A stretch of 64,000 bases of DNA. Origin: an uncultured Tateyamaria sp. Lineage in GTDB: Bacteria > Pseudomonadota > Alphaproteobacteria > Rhodobacterales > Rhodobacteraceae. The DNA lies in the NCBI RefSeq assembly GCF_947503415.1, contig NZ_CANNDS010000002.1, positions 682,001 to 746,000 on the forward strand, written 5' to 3'. The notes below the pieces were generated by a model. The model was not told the origin of the DNA and did not search any database. It saw only the letters and a list, made by a program, of their open reading frames with translations. The position numbers were made by a program, and so were the translations under genes. Below are positions 1 through 9,078 of the stretch, piece after piece; positions within the stretch are counted from its first letter, which is position 1, and each line of letters starts with the position of its first letter.

Positions 1-879
1 GACATGCGCGGCACCTTCGACGTGCCCCACAGCGCCGACATCCCCGAAACCAACCACCCGCTCAACCGCTGGATCAAAGGCGAAATCGCCAAGACGCGGC
101 AGACCGTCGATCAGGCCCTCACCGACTACCGCTTCAACGACGCGGCCAGCGCGCTCTATGCTTTCACCTGGAACACGTTCTGCGACTGGTACCTCGAATT
201 CACCAAGCCGATCTTCGACGAGGGCACACCAGAGGAAATCGAGGAAACCAAGGCCACCTACGCCTGGGCACTCGATCAATGCCTGATCCTGCTGCACCCG
301 ATCATGCCCTTCATCACCGAAGAACTGTGGCAGCAAAAACAGCGCCCCAAACGCCTGATCCACGCCGACTGGCCCACCTACACCACCGACATGGTGGATG
401 CGGAAGCTGACGCAGAACTCAACTGGGTCATCAAACTGATCGAAGCCATCCGCTCCGCCCGCGCCCAGATGCACGTGCCCGCCGGGGCCTACGTGCCGTG
501 CGTGGTCAAAGGGTTCGAGCCAGAGGCCAAGGTGGCCTATGACCGCAACAAGGCGCTCATCCACCGCTTCGCCCGGCTTGAGTCGCTCGAAGACGTCACC
601 GACTTCCCCAAAGGCACCGTTGCCCTCGCCGTCTCCGGCGGCACCTTCGGCCTGCCGCTTGCCGACGTCATCGACGTGGGCGAAGAAATCGCCCGGCTCG
701 AAAAAACCCTCGGCAAGTTGGCCAAGGAACTCGGCGGCCTGCGCGGTCGGCTCAAAAACCCGAAATTCGCCCAAAGCGCCCCGCCCGAAGTGGTCGAAGA
801 AACCAAAGCCAACCTCGCCCTGCGCGAAGAGGAAGAGGCCAAACTTCAAGAAGCTCTCACCCGCCTCAAGGAACTCTGA
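1..879 (+). CDS. valS: Valyl-tRNA synthetase, C-terminal part (5' end outside window)
   Basis: This frame is open from the first base, so the gene is cut by the window edge; 292 residues are visible. It charges tRNA-Val with valine in the cytoplasm. The visible part begins in the catalytic-to-anticodon-binding boundary, continues through the helical anticodon-binding domain (the FCDWYLEFTKP stretch and HPIMPFITEELWQ are characteristic of ValRS), and ends in the basic coiled-coil tRNA arm (EEIARLEKTLGKLAKELGG onward). The KMSKS and HIGH motifs lie upstream and cannot be seen. A GC-rich hairpin follows the stop. The family assignment is firm; only the extent is limited. Confidence 0.97.
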   Translation, partial: DMRGTFDVPHSADIPETNHPLNRWIKGEIAKTRQTVDQALTDYRFNDAASALYAFTWNTFCDWYLEFTKPIFDEGTPEEIEETKATYAWALDQCLILLHPIMPFITEELWQQKQRPKRLIHADWPTYTTDMVDAEADAELNWVIKLIEAIRSARAQMHVPAGAYVPCVVKGFEPEAKVAYDRNKALIHRFARLESLEDVTDFPKGTVALAVSGGTFGLPLADVIDVGEEIARLEKTLGKLAKELGGLRGRLKNPKFAQSAPPEVVEETKANLALREEEEAKLQEALTRLKEL

Positions 880-911
880 TCCCTTCTTTCGGCCAAAAAT
901 ATCCCGGGGGT

Positions 912-929
912 TTGGGGGCTGGCCCCCAA
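912..929. terminator. GC-rich hairpin downstream of valS
   Basis: TTGGGGGC and GCCCCCAA face each other across two bases, giving an 8-bp perfect stem. It lies 33 bp after the valS stop. There is no clear T-run, so termination is inferred from position and stem strength. Similar G-run/C-run hairpins are frequent between Rhodobacterales genes, so it may instead be a dispersed intergenic repeat. Confidence 0.4.
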
Positions 930-1009
930 CCACAAAAATGAATCGCGTCGCGAAGCGCCCTTTGGATCACCGCACGTTGCGTTAACCCCCAAACATCCGC
1001 TCGTTGGGG

Positions 1010-1045
1010 GTGCACAGGGGGTGTACGCATGGTGCACGGGGGGTG
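1010..1045. repeat. Pair of near-identical 14-nt direct repeats
   Basis: GTGCACAGGGGGTG at 1010-1023 and GTGCACGGGGGGTG at 1032-1045 differ at one base and are 22 bp apart. They lie in the gap between valS and the enoyl-CoA hydratase gene, whose 3' end is at 1102 on the minus strand. Function is unknown. Confidence 0.5.
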
Positions 1046-1101
1046 ACACCCTATGCAGCGGCGTCAACCTCCATGAAAACAAGGTAAATGCACGGCGCGA
1101 C

Positions 1102-1896
1102 TCACCCCTTGAACACGGGCGCCCGCTTCTGAATTTGCGCGGCCACCACTTCCATTTGTTCGGCCGTGCCCATCAATCCGGCTTGCACGCGGCTTTCCTC
1201 CAGCAACACATCATCCTGCGCATGGGTCTCGGCATATCCAATCAATGCCTTCGCCGCTCGCAAGGCTGCCGGGGACTTCAACGTCAACGCCTCCGCCAGA
1301 TCCATGGCCGCAGCCACAGGATCGTCCGCCAACTCGGTCACCAACCCCCAAGCCTCTGCTTTCTCAGCAGAAACAGGCTCAGCTGTATAGGTCAGCTTGC
1401 GCAAAACATCTGACCGCACAAGACGCGGCAACAACACCATGCCGCCCATATCCGGCACAATCCCCCACTTCATCTCCATCACGGCAAACCGCGCATCCCG
1501 CGCTGCAATCCGAATATCCGCGCCCAGCGCCAATTGCATACCTGCGCCAAAACACACCCCATGCACCGCAGCAATCACAGGCACGGGAACACGGGTCCAT
1601 ACCATGGCCACCTCCTGCCACTGGTTCGTGGTACCCTCCCCATGGGTCCGCGGCATCAGTAACTCATTGGGATCCTGACCAATCATGGCCCCCAAGCCCC
1701 CCACATCAATGCCCGCACAGAACCCCTTGCCCTCTCCGGAAATCACGCAGACCCGCGCGTCAGATGCCGCCACGTCTTTGCCCGCTGCGATGATGCCATC
1801 AATCATCGCCTGATCCACGGCATTCATCTTGTCGGCACGGATCAGGCGCACATGGGCGATGTGGTTTTCATACGTCACGGATACGCGGTCAGACAT
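1102..1896 (-). CDS. Enoyl-CoA hydratase/isomerase (crotonase) family protein
   Basis: A 264-residue crotonase-fold protein, normal length for the family. It probably acts on an acyl-CoA thioester in fatty-acid or aromatic-acid breakdown. The first oxyanion-hole segment (GKGFCAGIDVGGL) and the second (HGVCFGAGMQLALGADIRIA) are both present; the sequence IVPDMGGMVLLPRLV follows. The start ATG at 1896 has an AGGAGG site six bases upstream; the open frame extends further upstream but without such a site. It is divergent from the aminotransferase at 2000 with a 103-bp shared promoter gap. The exact substrate cannot be told from sequence, because the Glu pair of true hydratases is not conserved in the usual context. 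Confidence 0.93.
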   Translation of the reverse strand: MSDRVSVTYENHIAHVRLIRADKMNAVDQAMIDGIIAAGKDVAASDARVCVISGEGKGFCAGIDVGGLGAMIGQDPNELLMPRTHGEGTTNQWQEVAMVWTRVPVPVIAAVHGVCFGAGMQLALGADIRIAARDARFAVMEMKWGIVPDMGGMVLLPRLVRSDVLRKLTYTAEPVSAEKAEAWGLVTELADDPVAAAMDLAEALTLKSPAALRAAKALIGYAETHAQDDVLLEESRVQAGLMGTAEQMEVVAAQIQKRAPVFKG

Positions 1897-1999
1897 GGGG
1901 GGCCTCCTCTGTGCAAACACCCAACCCCAAAGCCGCCCAACGCACCAGCAAAACGTAAGGGCATTGCCCACATGCCCACGCCACGCTACCCCTCGCAGC

Positions 2000-3103
2000 A
2001 TGACCGATCTCCGCCTGACCCCGCTCGCCGCCAGCCTGCCCTCCACCGTGCCCTTCGTCGGCCCCGAAGCACAGGAGCGCGCCCGGGCTGCCGCCTTCGA
2101 TGCACGGCTTGGTGCCAATGAAAGCGTCTTCGGCCCCTCGCCGCGCGTGGCAGAAGCGATGGCGAAAACCGACATCTGGAAATACGGCGATCCCGAAAAT
2201 CATGATCTGCGTCAGGCACTTGCGGCACATCACGGCATCGACGCCAAACACATCATGGTGGGCGAAGGGATTGATGGGCTCTTGGGCTACCTTGCCCGGC
2301 TGTTTGTCGGCCCCGGCGATCACGTGGTCACGTCACTGGGGGCCTACCCAACCTTCAACTATCACGTGGCAGGCTTTGGCGGCACGCTGCACACCTTGAC
2401 CTACCTGGATGACCACGAAGACCCGGCGGCCCTCTTTGCCAAAGCGGCTGAGACAAATGCCAAACTTGTCTACCTCGCCAACCCTGACAACCCGATGGGC
2501 ACATGGCACGACGGCAAAGCACTGAAGCAAGCGCTCGACACCCTGCCGGACGGTACAGTGCTGGTGCTGGACGAGGCCTATATCGACACCGCCCCCGACG
2601 GCACGGCTCCGGTCATCGACCCGAACGATGCCCGCGTGATCCGCATGCGGACGTTTTCCAAAGCCTACGGCATGGCAGGCGCGCGGGTGGGCTACGCCAT
2701 CGGCGCGGCCCCTCTGATCGATGCGTTCAACAAGGTGCGCAACCACTTCGGCATGAACCGGGCCGCACAAGCCGGGGCACTGGCGGCCTTGCAGGATCAA
2801 GCCTACCTCGCTGACGTTCTGGGCAAGATCGCAGCAGCGCGGACTCGCATTGACCAGATTGCCCAAGACAACGGGCTGACGACACTGCCTTCAGCCACCA
2901 ACTTCGTTGCCATTGACTGCGGCAGCGACGGGACTTTCGCCAAAGCAGTACTCGACGGACTGATCGCGCGAGGCATCTTCGTGCGGATGCCCTTTGCCGC
3001 GCCACAAAATCGGTGCATTCGGATCAGTTGCGGCACACCCAAAAACCTGGACGCGTTCGCCACAGCCCTCCCCGCCGCTCTCAAAGACGCGAGCGGGGGC
3101 TGA
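2000..3103 (+). CDS. PLP-dependent class I/II aminotransferase, HisC-like
   Basis: A 367-residue fold-type I aminotransferase related to histidinol-phosphate aminotransferase. Visible landmarks are the N-terminal substrate segment (RLGANESVFGPSP), the Asn and Asp cofactor ligands (ANPDNPMGTW, LVLDEAYID), the Schiff-base lysine in FSKAYGMAGARVGYAIG and the C-terminal arginine in RCIRISCGTP. The ATG at 2000 opens MTDLRLTPLAASLP; upstream codons of the same frame overlap the divergent gene's promoter. There are no his genes beside it, so a role outside histidine synthesis is possible. Family confident, substrate not. Confidence 0.93.
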   Translation: MTDLRLTPLAASLPSTVPFVGPEAQERARAAAFDARLGANESVFGPSPRVAEAMAKTDIWKYGDPENHDLRQALAAHHGIDAKHIMVGEGIDGLLGYLARLFVGPGDHVVTSLGAYPTFNYHVAGFGGTLHTLTYLDDHEDPAALFAKAAETNAKLVYLANPDNPMGTWHDGKALKQALDTLPDGTVLVLDEAYIDTAPDGTAPVIDPNDARVIRMRTFSKAYGMAGARVGYAIGAAPLIDAFNKVRNHFGMNRAAQAGALAALQDQAYLADVLGKIAAARTRIDQIAQDNGLTTLPSATNFVAIDCGSDGTFAKAVLDGLIARGIFVRMPFAAPQNRCIRISCGTPKNLDAFATALPAALKDASGG

Positions 3104-3159
3104 CAGGCCCGAATGTGGCATTATAGTCAGCGGGTGGAAGAGCAACGCCCGAGGCTGTC

Positions 3160-3378
3160 ATGGACGATCACACCATCGGAACTGCACCGAACTACACCAG
3201 CGCCTGCATCGTGATGTTCGGGGTGAATATCACATGGATCCTCGTGGCGATTTGGGCCATCTGGGGCTTGATCGCAGCCGTATTGCTGGCGCTTGGCGTG
3301 AACCACCTGATTGCCCGGTGCAAAGTCTGGGCGGCAGAACGGCAAGCGGCCTCGATCCGGCGGGGCAAGCAGGTCTAG
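3160..3378 (+). CDS. Small hypothetical membrane protein
   Basis: 72 residues with one long hydrophobic stretch (about residues 16-46, TSACIVMFGVNITWILVAIW onward), which could be one long or two short membrane helices, then a basic tail rich in Arg and Lys. The topology suggests an inner-membrane protein with a cytoplasmic C-terminus. It lies 56 bp after the aminotransferase gene in the same direction and converges with the class V aminotransferase gene. I do not recognise the family. Confidence 0.6.
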   Translation: MDDHTIGTAPNYTSACIVMFGVNITWILVAIWAIWGLIAAVLLALGVNHLIARCKVWAAERQAASIRRGKQV

Positions 3379-3394
3379 GGGCTAACAGCGCCGC

Positions 3395-4603
3395 CTAACC
3401 GGCTGCAATCACCCGCGCCGCCGCATCCAGCGCGCCCGCACCATGCGGCACATCAAGGGCCGTCAGACCGGCCTCGATCCCGCCAAGCAACCCCATGATC
3501 ATCTGACCGTTCACGTGCCCCATATGGCCAAGGCGGAAAAAACCGTGCCACGCCGGGTCACCTGGTGGAGCCATGCCGAGACCGATGCCCAGGGTCAGGC
3601 CAAGGTTTTGCTCTGTCCAGTCCCGCAAGGCGGTGGCTTGCGGCGCTTCAAGGCGCAGTGCGGTCACAGCACAGCTGCGATCCCCGCGATCTGCCACGTT
3701 CAATTCGAGCGGCCCGCCATCGCCCCATGCCTCGCAGGCCGCCCAAATGGCCTTGGCGAGGGTCCTATGGCGCGCCCAAATGGCTTCCATCCCTTCGCCA
3801 TGGATCATGTCCAACGCCGTGCGCAGCCCGTAGAGGTGATGGGTCGGCGCGGTGCCATTCCAGTACATGTAGAATTCTTCGGGATTGGCGCGCGATGACC
3901 AGTCCCAATAGCGGCTCACGCGGGGCATCGCGCGGCGCACGGCGTCCGCCTTGTCGTTGAAAAAGACAAAGCACATGCCCGGCGGCACCATCAGACCCTT
4001 TTGGCAGCCCGCAACCATCACGTCGGCACCCCACGCATCCATCTCGAACACGTCACAGCCCAGCGATGCGATGCAATCTGCCATCAACAGCGCAGGGTGG
4101 CCCACCTCGTCCATGAGCGCGCGCAGCGCAGCAACATCGTTTCGGATCGACGTCGACGTGTCGACATGCACAGCGAGGACGGCTTTGATCTTATGGCCGG
4201 CATCGGCGCGCAACGCCGCAGCGATCTGGTCCATGTCCCAAGGGGCACGTTTGCCAAAATCAAGGATCTGAACCTCTGCCCCCAAGCCTTCGGCCATGTC
4301 CGCCCAGCCATGACCGAACCGGCCCGTGGCAGGCACCAGAACGGCGTCACCGGGTTGAATGGTGTTGGCCAAGGCCGCTTCCCAGGCCGCGTGTCCATTG
4401 CCGATGTACATCGCAACGTGACCATCCGTGCGTGCAACGCGCTTCAGGTCGGGCACGAGGCTCGCGGAGATGTCCACAATCTCGCCCGCATAGATGTTCG
4501 GCGCAGCCCGATGCATGGCCTGCAGCACGGCGTCCGGCATGACCGACGGGCCCGGAATAGCGAGGTATTCGCGACCCGGACGACCGGAAAGTGATGATGT
4601 CAT
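3395..4603 (-). CDS. PLP-dependent class V aminotransferase (serine/alanine-glyoxylate type)
   Basis: A 402-residue class V aminotransferase of the serine-glyoxylate/alanine-glyoxylate group, transferring an amino group to a 2-oxo acid in the cytosol. The N-terminal GREYLAIPGPSVMPDAVLQAM motif, the aspartate that contacts the PLP ring (MADCIASLGCDVFEMD) and the lysine in VAGCQKGLMVPPGM are visible. The start at 4603 gives a natural N-terminus; the open frame runs 24 codons further upstream, but these are Arg/Pro-rich and unlikely to be translated. In this group of bacteria such enzymes often act on glyoxylate or on purine or amino-acid nitrogen. No pathway partner is adjacent. Confidence 0.9.
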   Translation of the reverse strand: MTSSLSGRPGREYLAIPGPSVMPDAVLQAMHRAAPNIYAGEIVDISASLVPDLKRVARTDGHVAMYIGNGHAAWEAALANTIQPGDAVLVPATGRFGHGWADMAEGLGAEVQILDFGKRAPWDMDQIAAALRADAGHKIKAVLAVHVDTSTSIRNDVAALRALMDEVGHPALLMADCIASLGCDVFEMDAWGADVMVAGCQKGLMVPPGMCFVFFNDKADAVRRAMPRVSRYWDWSSRANPEEFYMYWNGTAPTHHLYGLRTALDMIHGEGMEAIWARHRTLAKAIWAACEAWGDGGPLELNVADRGDRSCAVTALRLEAPQATALRDWTEQNLGLTLGIGLGMAPPGDPAWHGFFRLGHMGHVNGQMIMGLLGGIEAGLTALDVPHGAGALDAAARVIAAG

Positions 4604-4788
4604 GAAAGGTCTCCGCCGTGGTGGTGTGGAACATCTTGAAGGCACCCTAGCGTGCCGCGCCGCAGCGTCAATCAATCGGCGGCGCGCGCCAAGCCGCGCT
4701 CAATGCTTGCCCCGCCTTGCCCACCACGGTAGAGCTATCGTCCATCGTCCCTTACCGGAGCGCGGCACAACGCCGACCGACACCACGT

Positions 4789-6657
4789 GTGACCGACAAG
4801 ACACCCCCACCACAACCGACCGAAAGCTCGCGCGAACTTTTGCGCTGGATCTGGCACGGTTACCTGAAAAAACACTCCGGCCTGATGGGCATTGCCGTCC
4901 TTTTCATGCTGATCGAAGGGTCGATGCTTGGTGCGCTGGCCAAGATGATGGAACCGATGTTCGACCGCGTGTTCGTGGCCGGTGACAGTCAAATGCTGAT
5001 CTGGGTTGGTGTCTTTGTGATCGGGATTTTTGTGGTCCGTGCCACGTCCTCAGTGGTTCAAAAGCTGATCCTTACGCAGGTCGCGCTCAAGACATCTGCC
5101 GCCCTGCGCATGGACCTTCTTGACCGGATCATGCTGCAGGACGGTGCCTTTCACCAATCCCATCCACCCGGATATTTGATCCAGCGTGTTCAGGGGGATG
5201 TTGGCGCTGTTGGCAAGGTTTGGCGCGCGATTATCACCGGTGCCGGGCGCGATTTCCTAGGCCTCATGGTGCTTTTTGGTGTGGCCGTAAGCGTCGATCC
5301 GGTCTGGGCATTGCTGGCCTTGATCGGTATTCCCCTGCTGGTCCTGCCCGCCGCCATGGCCCAGCGCTATGTCCGCAAACAAGCGCGCAAGTCACGCGAT
5401 CTGGGCGCGGGCCTGTCGACCCGGCTGGACGAGGTTTTTCACGGTATCGTTCAGGTGAAACTGAACGCTCTCGAAGCCTATCAGGCCCGCCAATATCGCA
5501 GCCTTACAAAACGCTTCATCAGAACACAGACGAAGACGGCGTTTGGCAGCGCAGCAATCCCAGCGATGATCGACATCATCTCGGGCGTAGGGTTTATGGC
5601 CGTGATCCTTTATGGCGGGTCCGAGATTATCTCGGGCGACAAGACCATTGGCCAGTTCATGACGTTTTTCACTGCCATGGGGTTTGCCTTTGATCCAATG
5701 CGGCGGCTTGGGGCCATCTCCGGGTTGTGGCAGACGGCAGCGGCGTCGATCGAACGGGTCAAGGAACTGATGGACACGCCGCTGGCGCTGACATCTCCTC
5801 CAGACGCCAAACCCGCACCGGCAGGTGTGCCCGAAATCAGGCTCGACAATGTCGAACTGTCCTATGGCGATGCGCCGGTGCTGAGGGGCGTATCGCTCAC
5901 CGCCAAACCCGGGCAGATCACGGCGCTGGTCGGCGCATCGGGCGCCGGGAAGTCCACCATCTTCAACGTGCTCACCCGCTTGATCGATCCAATGTCGGGC
6001 GCGGTTTACATCGGTGATACTTCCACAACTGATATGGATCTCGAAGCACTCCGCGGCCTCTACTCGGTCGTCACGCAAGAGGCACTGCTCTTCGACGAGA
6101 CCTTGCGCGAAAACATCCTGCTGGGGCGGACCGATGTCAGTGACGAACGCTTGAAAGAGGTGATGGACGCGGCCCATGTCACCGATTTCGTTGAGACGTT
6201 GCCCGACGGCCTGAACACCCATGTCGGCCCGCGCGGCTCGGCGTTGTCAGGCGGCCAGCGACAGCGGGTTGTCATTGCTCGTGCGCTTTTGCGCGACACA
6301 CCCGTCCTGCTTCTGGATGAAGCGACCTCGGCCCTCGATGCGCAATCAGAGAAGGTCGTGCAAAACGCCCTCGATCGCCTGTCAGCCGGCCGCACAACGC
6401 TGGTTATCGCACATCGGTTGTCAACCATACGCGGCGCCGACCAGATCATCGTGATGGATCGGGGCGAAGTGAAGGACACCGGCACGCATCAAGAACTGCT
6501 CGACCGTGGCGGCATTTACGCCGATCTCTATCGCTTGCAGTTTCAGGACGGCAAAACTGTGATCGACGCGCCGCTGTCGGATGTGTTCCGTGATCGGGAC
6601 GAGGCCAGCCCCTCGCGTGGGTTGTTTACGCGTTTGCGGTCACGGCTGTTCGGTTAA
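4789..6657 (+). CDS. ABC exporter, fused permease and ATPase (MsbA-like)
   Basis: A 622-residue half-transporter that dimerises to export a lipid, glycolipid or drug-like molecule. An N-terminal membrane domain of about six helices (residues about 25-330) precedes one ATPase domain. Walker A is GASGAGKS, the signature is LSGGQRQR, Walker B is VLLLDEATSALD and the H-loop is IAHRLST. I chose the GTG at 4789 (V/MTDKTPPPQP); the frame stays open to a TTG at 4717, but those 24 codons look non-coding, and neither start has a good ribosome site. The stop overlaps the end of the convergent glycosyltransferase gene by 4 bp. Lipid A-type export is an inference from the architecture. Confidence 0.92.
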   Translation: MTDKTPPPQPTESSRELLRWIWHGYLKKHSGLMGIAVLFMLIEGSMLGALAKMMEPMFDRVFVAGDSQMLIWVGVFVIGIFVVRATSSVVQKLILTQVALKTSAALRMDLLDRIMLQDGAFHQSHPPGYLIQRVQGDVGAVGKVWRAIITGAGRDFLGLMVLFGVAVSVDPVWALLALIGIPLLVLPAAMAQRYVRKQARKSRDLGAGLSTRLDEVFHGIVQVKLNALEAYQARQYRSLTKRFIRTQTKTAFGSAAIPAMIDIISGVGFMAVILYGGSEIISGDKTIGQFMTFFTAMGFAFDPMRRLGAISGLWQTAAASIERVKELMDTPLALTSPPDAKPAPAGVPEIRLDNVELSYGDAPVLRGVSLTAKPGQITALVGASGAGKSTIFNVLTRLIDPMSGAVYIGDTSTTDMDLEALRGLYSVVTQEALLFDETLRENILLGRTDVSDERLKEVMDAAHVTDFVETLPDGLNTHVGPRGSALSGGQRQRVVIARALLRDTPVLLLDEATSALDAQSEKVVQNALDRLSAGRTTLVIAHRLSTIRGADQIIVMDRGEVKDTGTHQELLDRGGIYADLYRLQFQDGKTVIDAPLSDVFRDRDEASPSRGLFTRLRSRLFG

Positions 6658-7322
6658 CGGCGGTATGCGGCGGCAAGCACGTCTGGGCTGACACCTGCAA
6701 AATAGCGCATTAGTGTCCAAAGATTGCGCGCGCCACGGCGCACCCACCCCTGACGGCGGTACTTCTCCGCACTGGTCACGGCCACGGCATCCAAGCCCAC
6801 CAACTTGCCGCGCAACGCACGAGCAAGGGCCACGTCCTCCATCAAGGGAATGTCTGGATACCCGCCCACATTGGCATAAAGATCACGGCGCACAAGCATG
6901 CCCTGATCACCGTAGGGCAGTCCAAACACACGAGCGCGCAGATTGGCCCACGCTGCAACCACCCGGCCGCCCCTATCAAAGGCCAGCCGGAAATATGCCG
7001 CATCCCCCTGCCCCAAATGCGCTGCAACCACATCAGTCCATCCGGGCAACAGAACCGTGTCGGCATGCACAATCAAAAACCACTCGGCTCGCGCTGCCGC
7101 ACAACCGCGACGCAACTGGCCACCGCGTGACGGCGCGCCATCAATGATGTTTGCGCCCCAAGCATCAGCCAACATCTTGGTGTTATCCGTCGATCCACCA
7201 TCGCTTACGATCAATTCTGCAATCAGCCCGGCGTCCACACCCTCCATCAACGCCTCAAGACACGGTCCCAAGGCACCTTCGGCATTCAGCGTCGGTACAA
7301 TGACAGAGATCGGTGCAGGCAC
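6654..7322 (-). CDS. Glycosyltransferase family 2 protein
   Basis: 222 residues, a single GT-A domain. The N-terminal ISVIVPTLNAEGALGPCLEAL and SDGGSTDNT segments bind the nucleotide sugar; HADTVL is the DxD-like metal site, and PLMEDVALARALRG contains the ED acceptor motif. There are no membrane helices of note, so it probably works at the inner face of the membrane. The short length resembles a compact GT2 subgroup often found with photosynthesis-type or envelope genes. It converges on the ABC exporter. The acceptor is unknown. Confidence 0.88.
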   Translation of the reverse strand: MPAPISVIVPTLNAEGALGPCLEALMEGVDAGLIAELIVSDGGSTDNTKMLADAWGANIIDGAPSRGGQLRRGCAAARAEWFLIVHADTVLLPGWTDVVAAHLGQGDAAYFRLAFDRGGRVVAAWANLRARVFGLPYGDQGMLVRRDLYANVGGYPDIPLMEDVALARALRGKLVGLDAVAVTSAEKYRRQGWVRRGARNLWTLMRYFAGVSPDVLAAAYRR

Positions 7323-7389
7323 CCCGGCGCCCCTTTCGGATGGTCAACGCGCTGCTATATGACAAGGGAGCGCAGGAAAAGGAACCGAC

Positions 7390-8127
7390 ATGTCCAACCG
7401 CCACATCTTTCGCCTGTCCGGGCCTGACACGCACAGCTTCCTGCAAGGGCTGGTGACCAATGATGTGAACGGGCTCGACAACGGCTTGGTCTATGCAGCC
7501 CTCCTGACGCCGCAAGGCAAATACATGGCGGACTTCTTTCTTGTGCCCGACGGCGATGCGGTCCTTCTCGATGCGCACGGGGATCAAGCCGACATGCTGC
7601 GACAACGGCTCGGCATGTATAAATTGCGGGCCAATGTGACAATTGAGGACACATCCCTGCATTTGCACCGCGGGCTGGGTGACGCACCCACAGACGGATT
7701 TGCGGACCCACGGAACTCTGAAATGGGCTGGCGCGCCTATCGCGACGCGCCCCAAACGGACGACACCACTGATTGGACCGCCCTGCGTGTGGCCCACATG
7801 ATCCCAGAAACCGGCGTGGAACTCACGCCCGACACCTTCATCCTTGAAGTTGGGTTCGAGGCGATCCACGGCGTCGATTTTCGCAAGGGCTGCTATGTGG
7901 GCCAAGAGGTCACGGCGCGCATGAAGCACAAGACGACCCTTCGCAAAGGACTGGCGAAGGTCACTGTCGCAGGTGACGCCACTCCGGGCTCCGCCATCAT
8001 GGCAGGTGACAGGGCCGCAGGCACCCTGCTGTCGCGCGCGGGGAACAATGCCATCGCGTATCTTCGCTTTGATCGTGCCGGAGGTGATCTGCAGGCCGGA
8101 GACGCAACCGTGACATGGGAAGGCTGA
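7390..8127 (+). CDS. ygfZ: Folate-binding protein YgfZ (iron-sulfur cluster maintenance)
   Basis: 245 residues of the YgfZ/CAF17 family, related to the glycine-cleavage T-protein. It helps assemble or repair some [4Fe-4S] enzymes using tetrahydrofolate. The diagnostic C-terminal motif KGCYVGQEVTARMKHK, with the conserved cysteine, is intact, as is the N-terminal SFLQGLVTNDV. It stands alone, divergent from the GT2 gene across a 67-bp gap. The start ATG at 7390 opens MSNRHIFRLSGPD and follows AGGAAAAGGAACC. Function follows from the family; nothing is unusual. Confidence 0.95.
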   Translation: MSNRHIFRLSGPDTHSFLQGLVTNDVNGLDNGLVYAALLTPQGKYMADFFLVPDGDAVLLDAHGDQADMLRQRLGMYKLRANVTIEDTSLHLHRGLGDAPTDGFADPRNSEMGWRAYRDAPQTDDTTDWTALRVAHMIPETGVELTPDTFILEVGFEAIHGVDFRKGCYVGQEVTARMKHKTTLRKGLAKVTVAGDATPGSAIMAGDRAAGTLLSRAGNNAIAYLRFDRAGGDLQAGDATVTWEG

Positions 8128-8308
8128 ACGGCCTTTCGACGATGCCTATTAATTCAGTCCGTTTATTTGGCAACATCGATCCGGGCAAAATGCACAATCT
8201 TTTTTCAGCATTTGTGCCCAGGCAAGCCAGCGCACATGGACTTTTCAGCGTGAGTATCTTCCGGTACGTCGGTCCCAACGGGCACCTCACCCAATCGGGA
8301 GAACCACA

Positions 8309-8935
8309 GTGACCGATATCCGCGAAGCCGCACGCGTCCTTTGGGATTTCCATTGTGTCTATGACGATCTTGAACCTTGCGAAGTCATCATAGGTCTTGG
8401 CTCATATGACCTTCGTGTCGCTGCACATTGCGCAAACCTTTTTCACGACGGGTTTGCAGACCACATCATCTTCACTGGCGCGCGTGGAAACTGGACACGT
8501 GAACTGTTCTCGGCAAGCGAGGCGGACGCGTTCAAGGATCACGCAATATCGCAGGGCGTTCCGGCCGACGCAATCTCGCTTGAGACCCACGCCACCAATA
8601 TCGGCGAGAATATCCGCTTCTGTGCAGACATGGTGCCATTGGCAAAGCAGGCCATCTTCGTGACGAAGCCACAGACGCAACGTCGGTGCCAAGCCACCGT
8701 GAAAAAGCAGTGGTCAAGCATGCGGGCGCGGATCACCGCGCCGAATACATCCTTCGAGGCGCAGCCGCTTCCGCATCACGACGAACGCGCCCTGATTTGT
8801 GAAATGGTCGGAGATCTTGATCGGATGCAGACTTACGCAACACGCGGTTTTCAAACTGAGGTCAAGGTGCCGGACGCGGTGCACCAAGCGTTTGACGTGC
8901 TCGTCAATGCGGGCTTTGTTAATCATCTCCGATAG
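8309..8935 (+). CDS. YdcF/ElyC-type (DUF218) family protein
   Basis: 208 residues. The pattern of an early GLGSYDLRVAAHCANLF, a middle IIFTGARGNWT and a later ISLETHATNIGENIRF then VTKPQTQRRCQATVKKQW matches the YdcF/SanA/ElyC family, here in the soluble cytoplasmic YdcF form without a membrane anchor. E. coli YdcF binds S-adenosylmethionine but its reaction is unknown. The start is GTG at 8309 with GGGAGA eight bases upstream. The 181 bp between ygfZ and this gene contain nothing I can name. Confidence 0.85.
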   Translation: MTDIREAARVLWDFHCVYDDLEPCEVIIGLGSYDLRVAAHCANLFHDGFADHIIFTGARGNWTRELFSASEADAFKDHAISQGVPADAISLETHATNIGENIRFCADMVPLAKQAIFVTKPQTQRRCQATVKKQWSSMRARITAPNTSFEAQPLPHHDERALICEMVGDLDRMQTYATRGFQTEVKVPDAVHQAFDVLVNAGFVNHLR

Positions 8936-9078
8936 CATCCAGTGACCGAGCGACCTCGTCCCAAGCCATTACCATGTAACGCCAAACGTCGGATCAGCGC
9001 TGAACTTATTGATCGCTCCAGCATCAACGACTATCCGCACGCGAGACTTCGCACGTTCGTCCAGATAGGCTCCCGTCC

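Noticed and set aside
8115..8312. 65-codon frame between ygfZ and the YdcF-like gene
   Set aside because: It overlaps the ygfZ end, has no ribosome site at any start and shows no domain.
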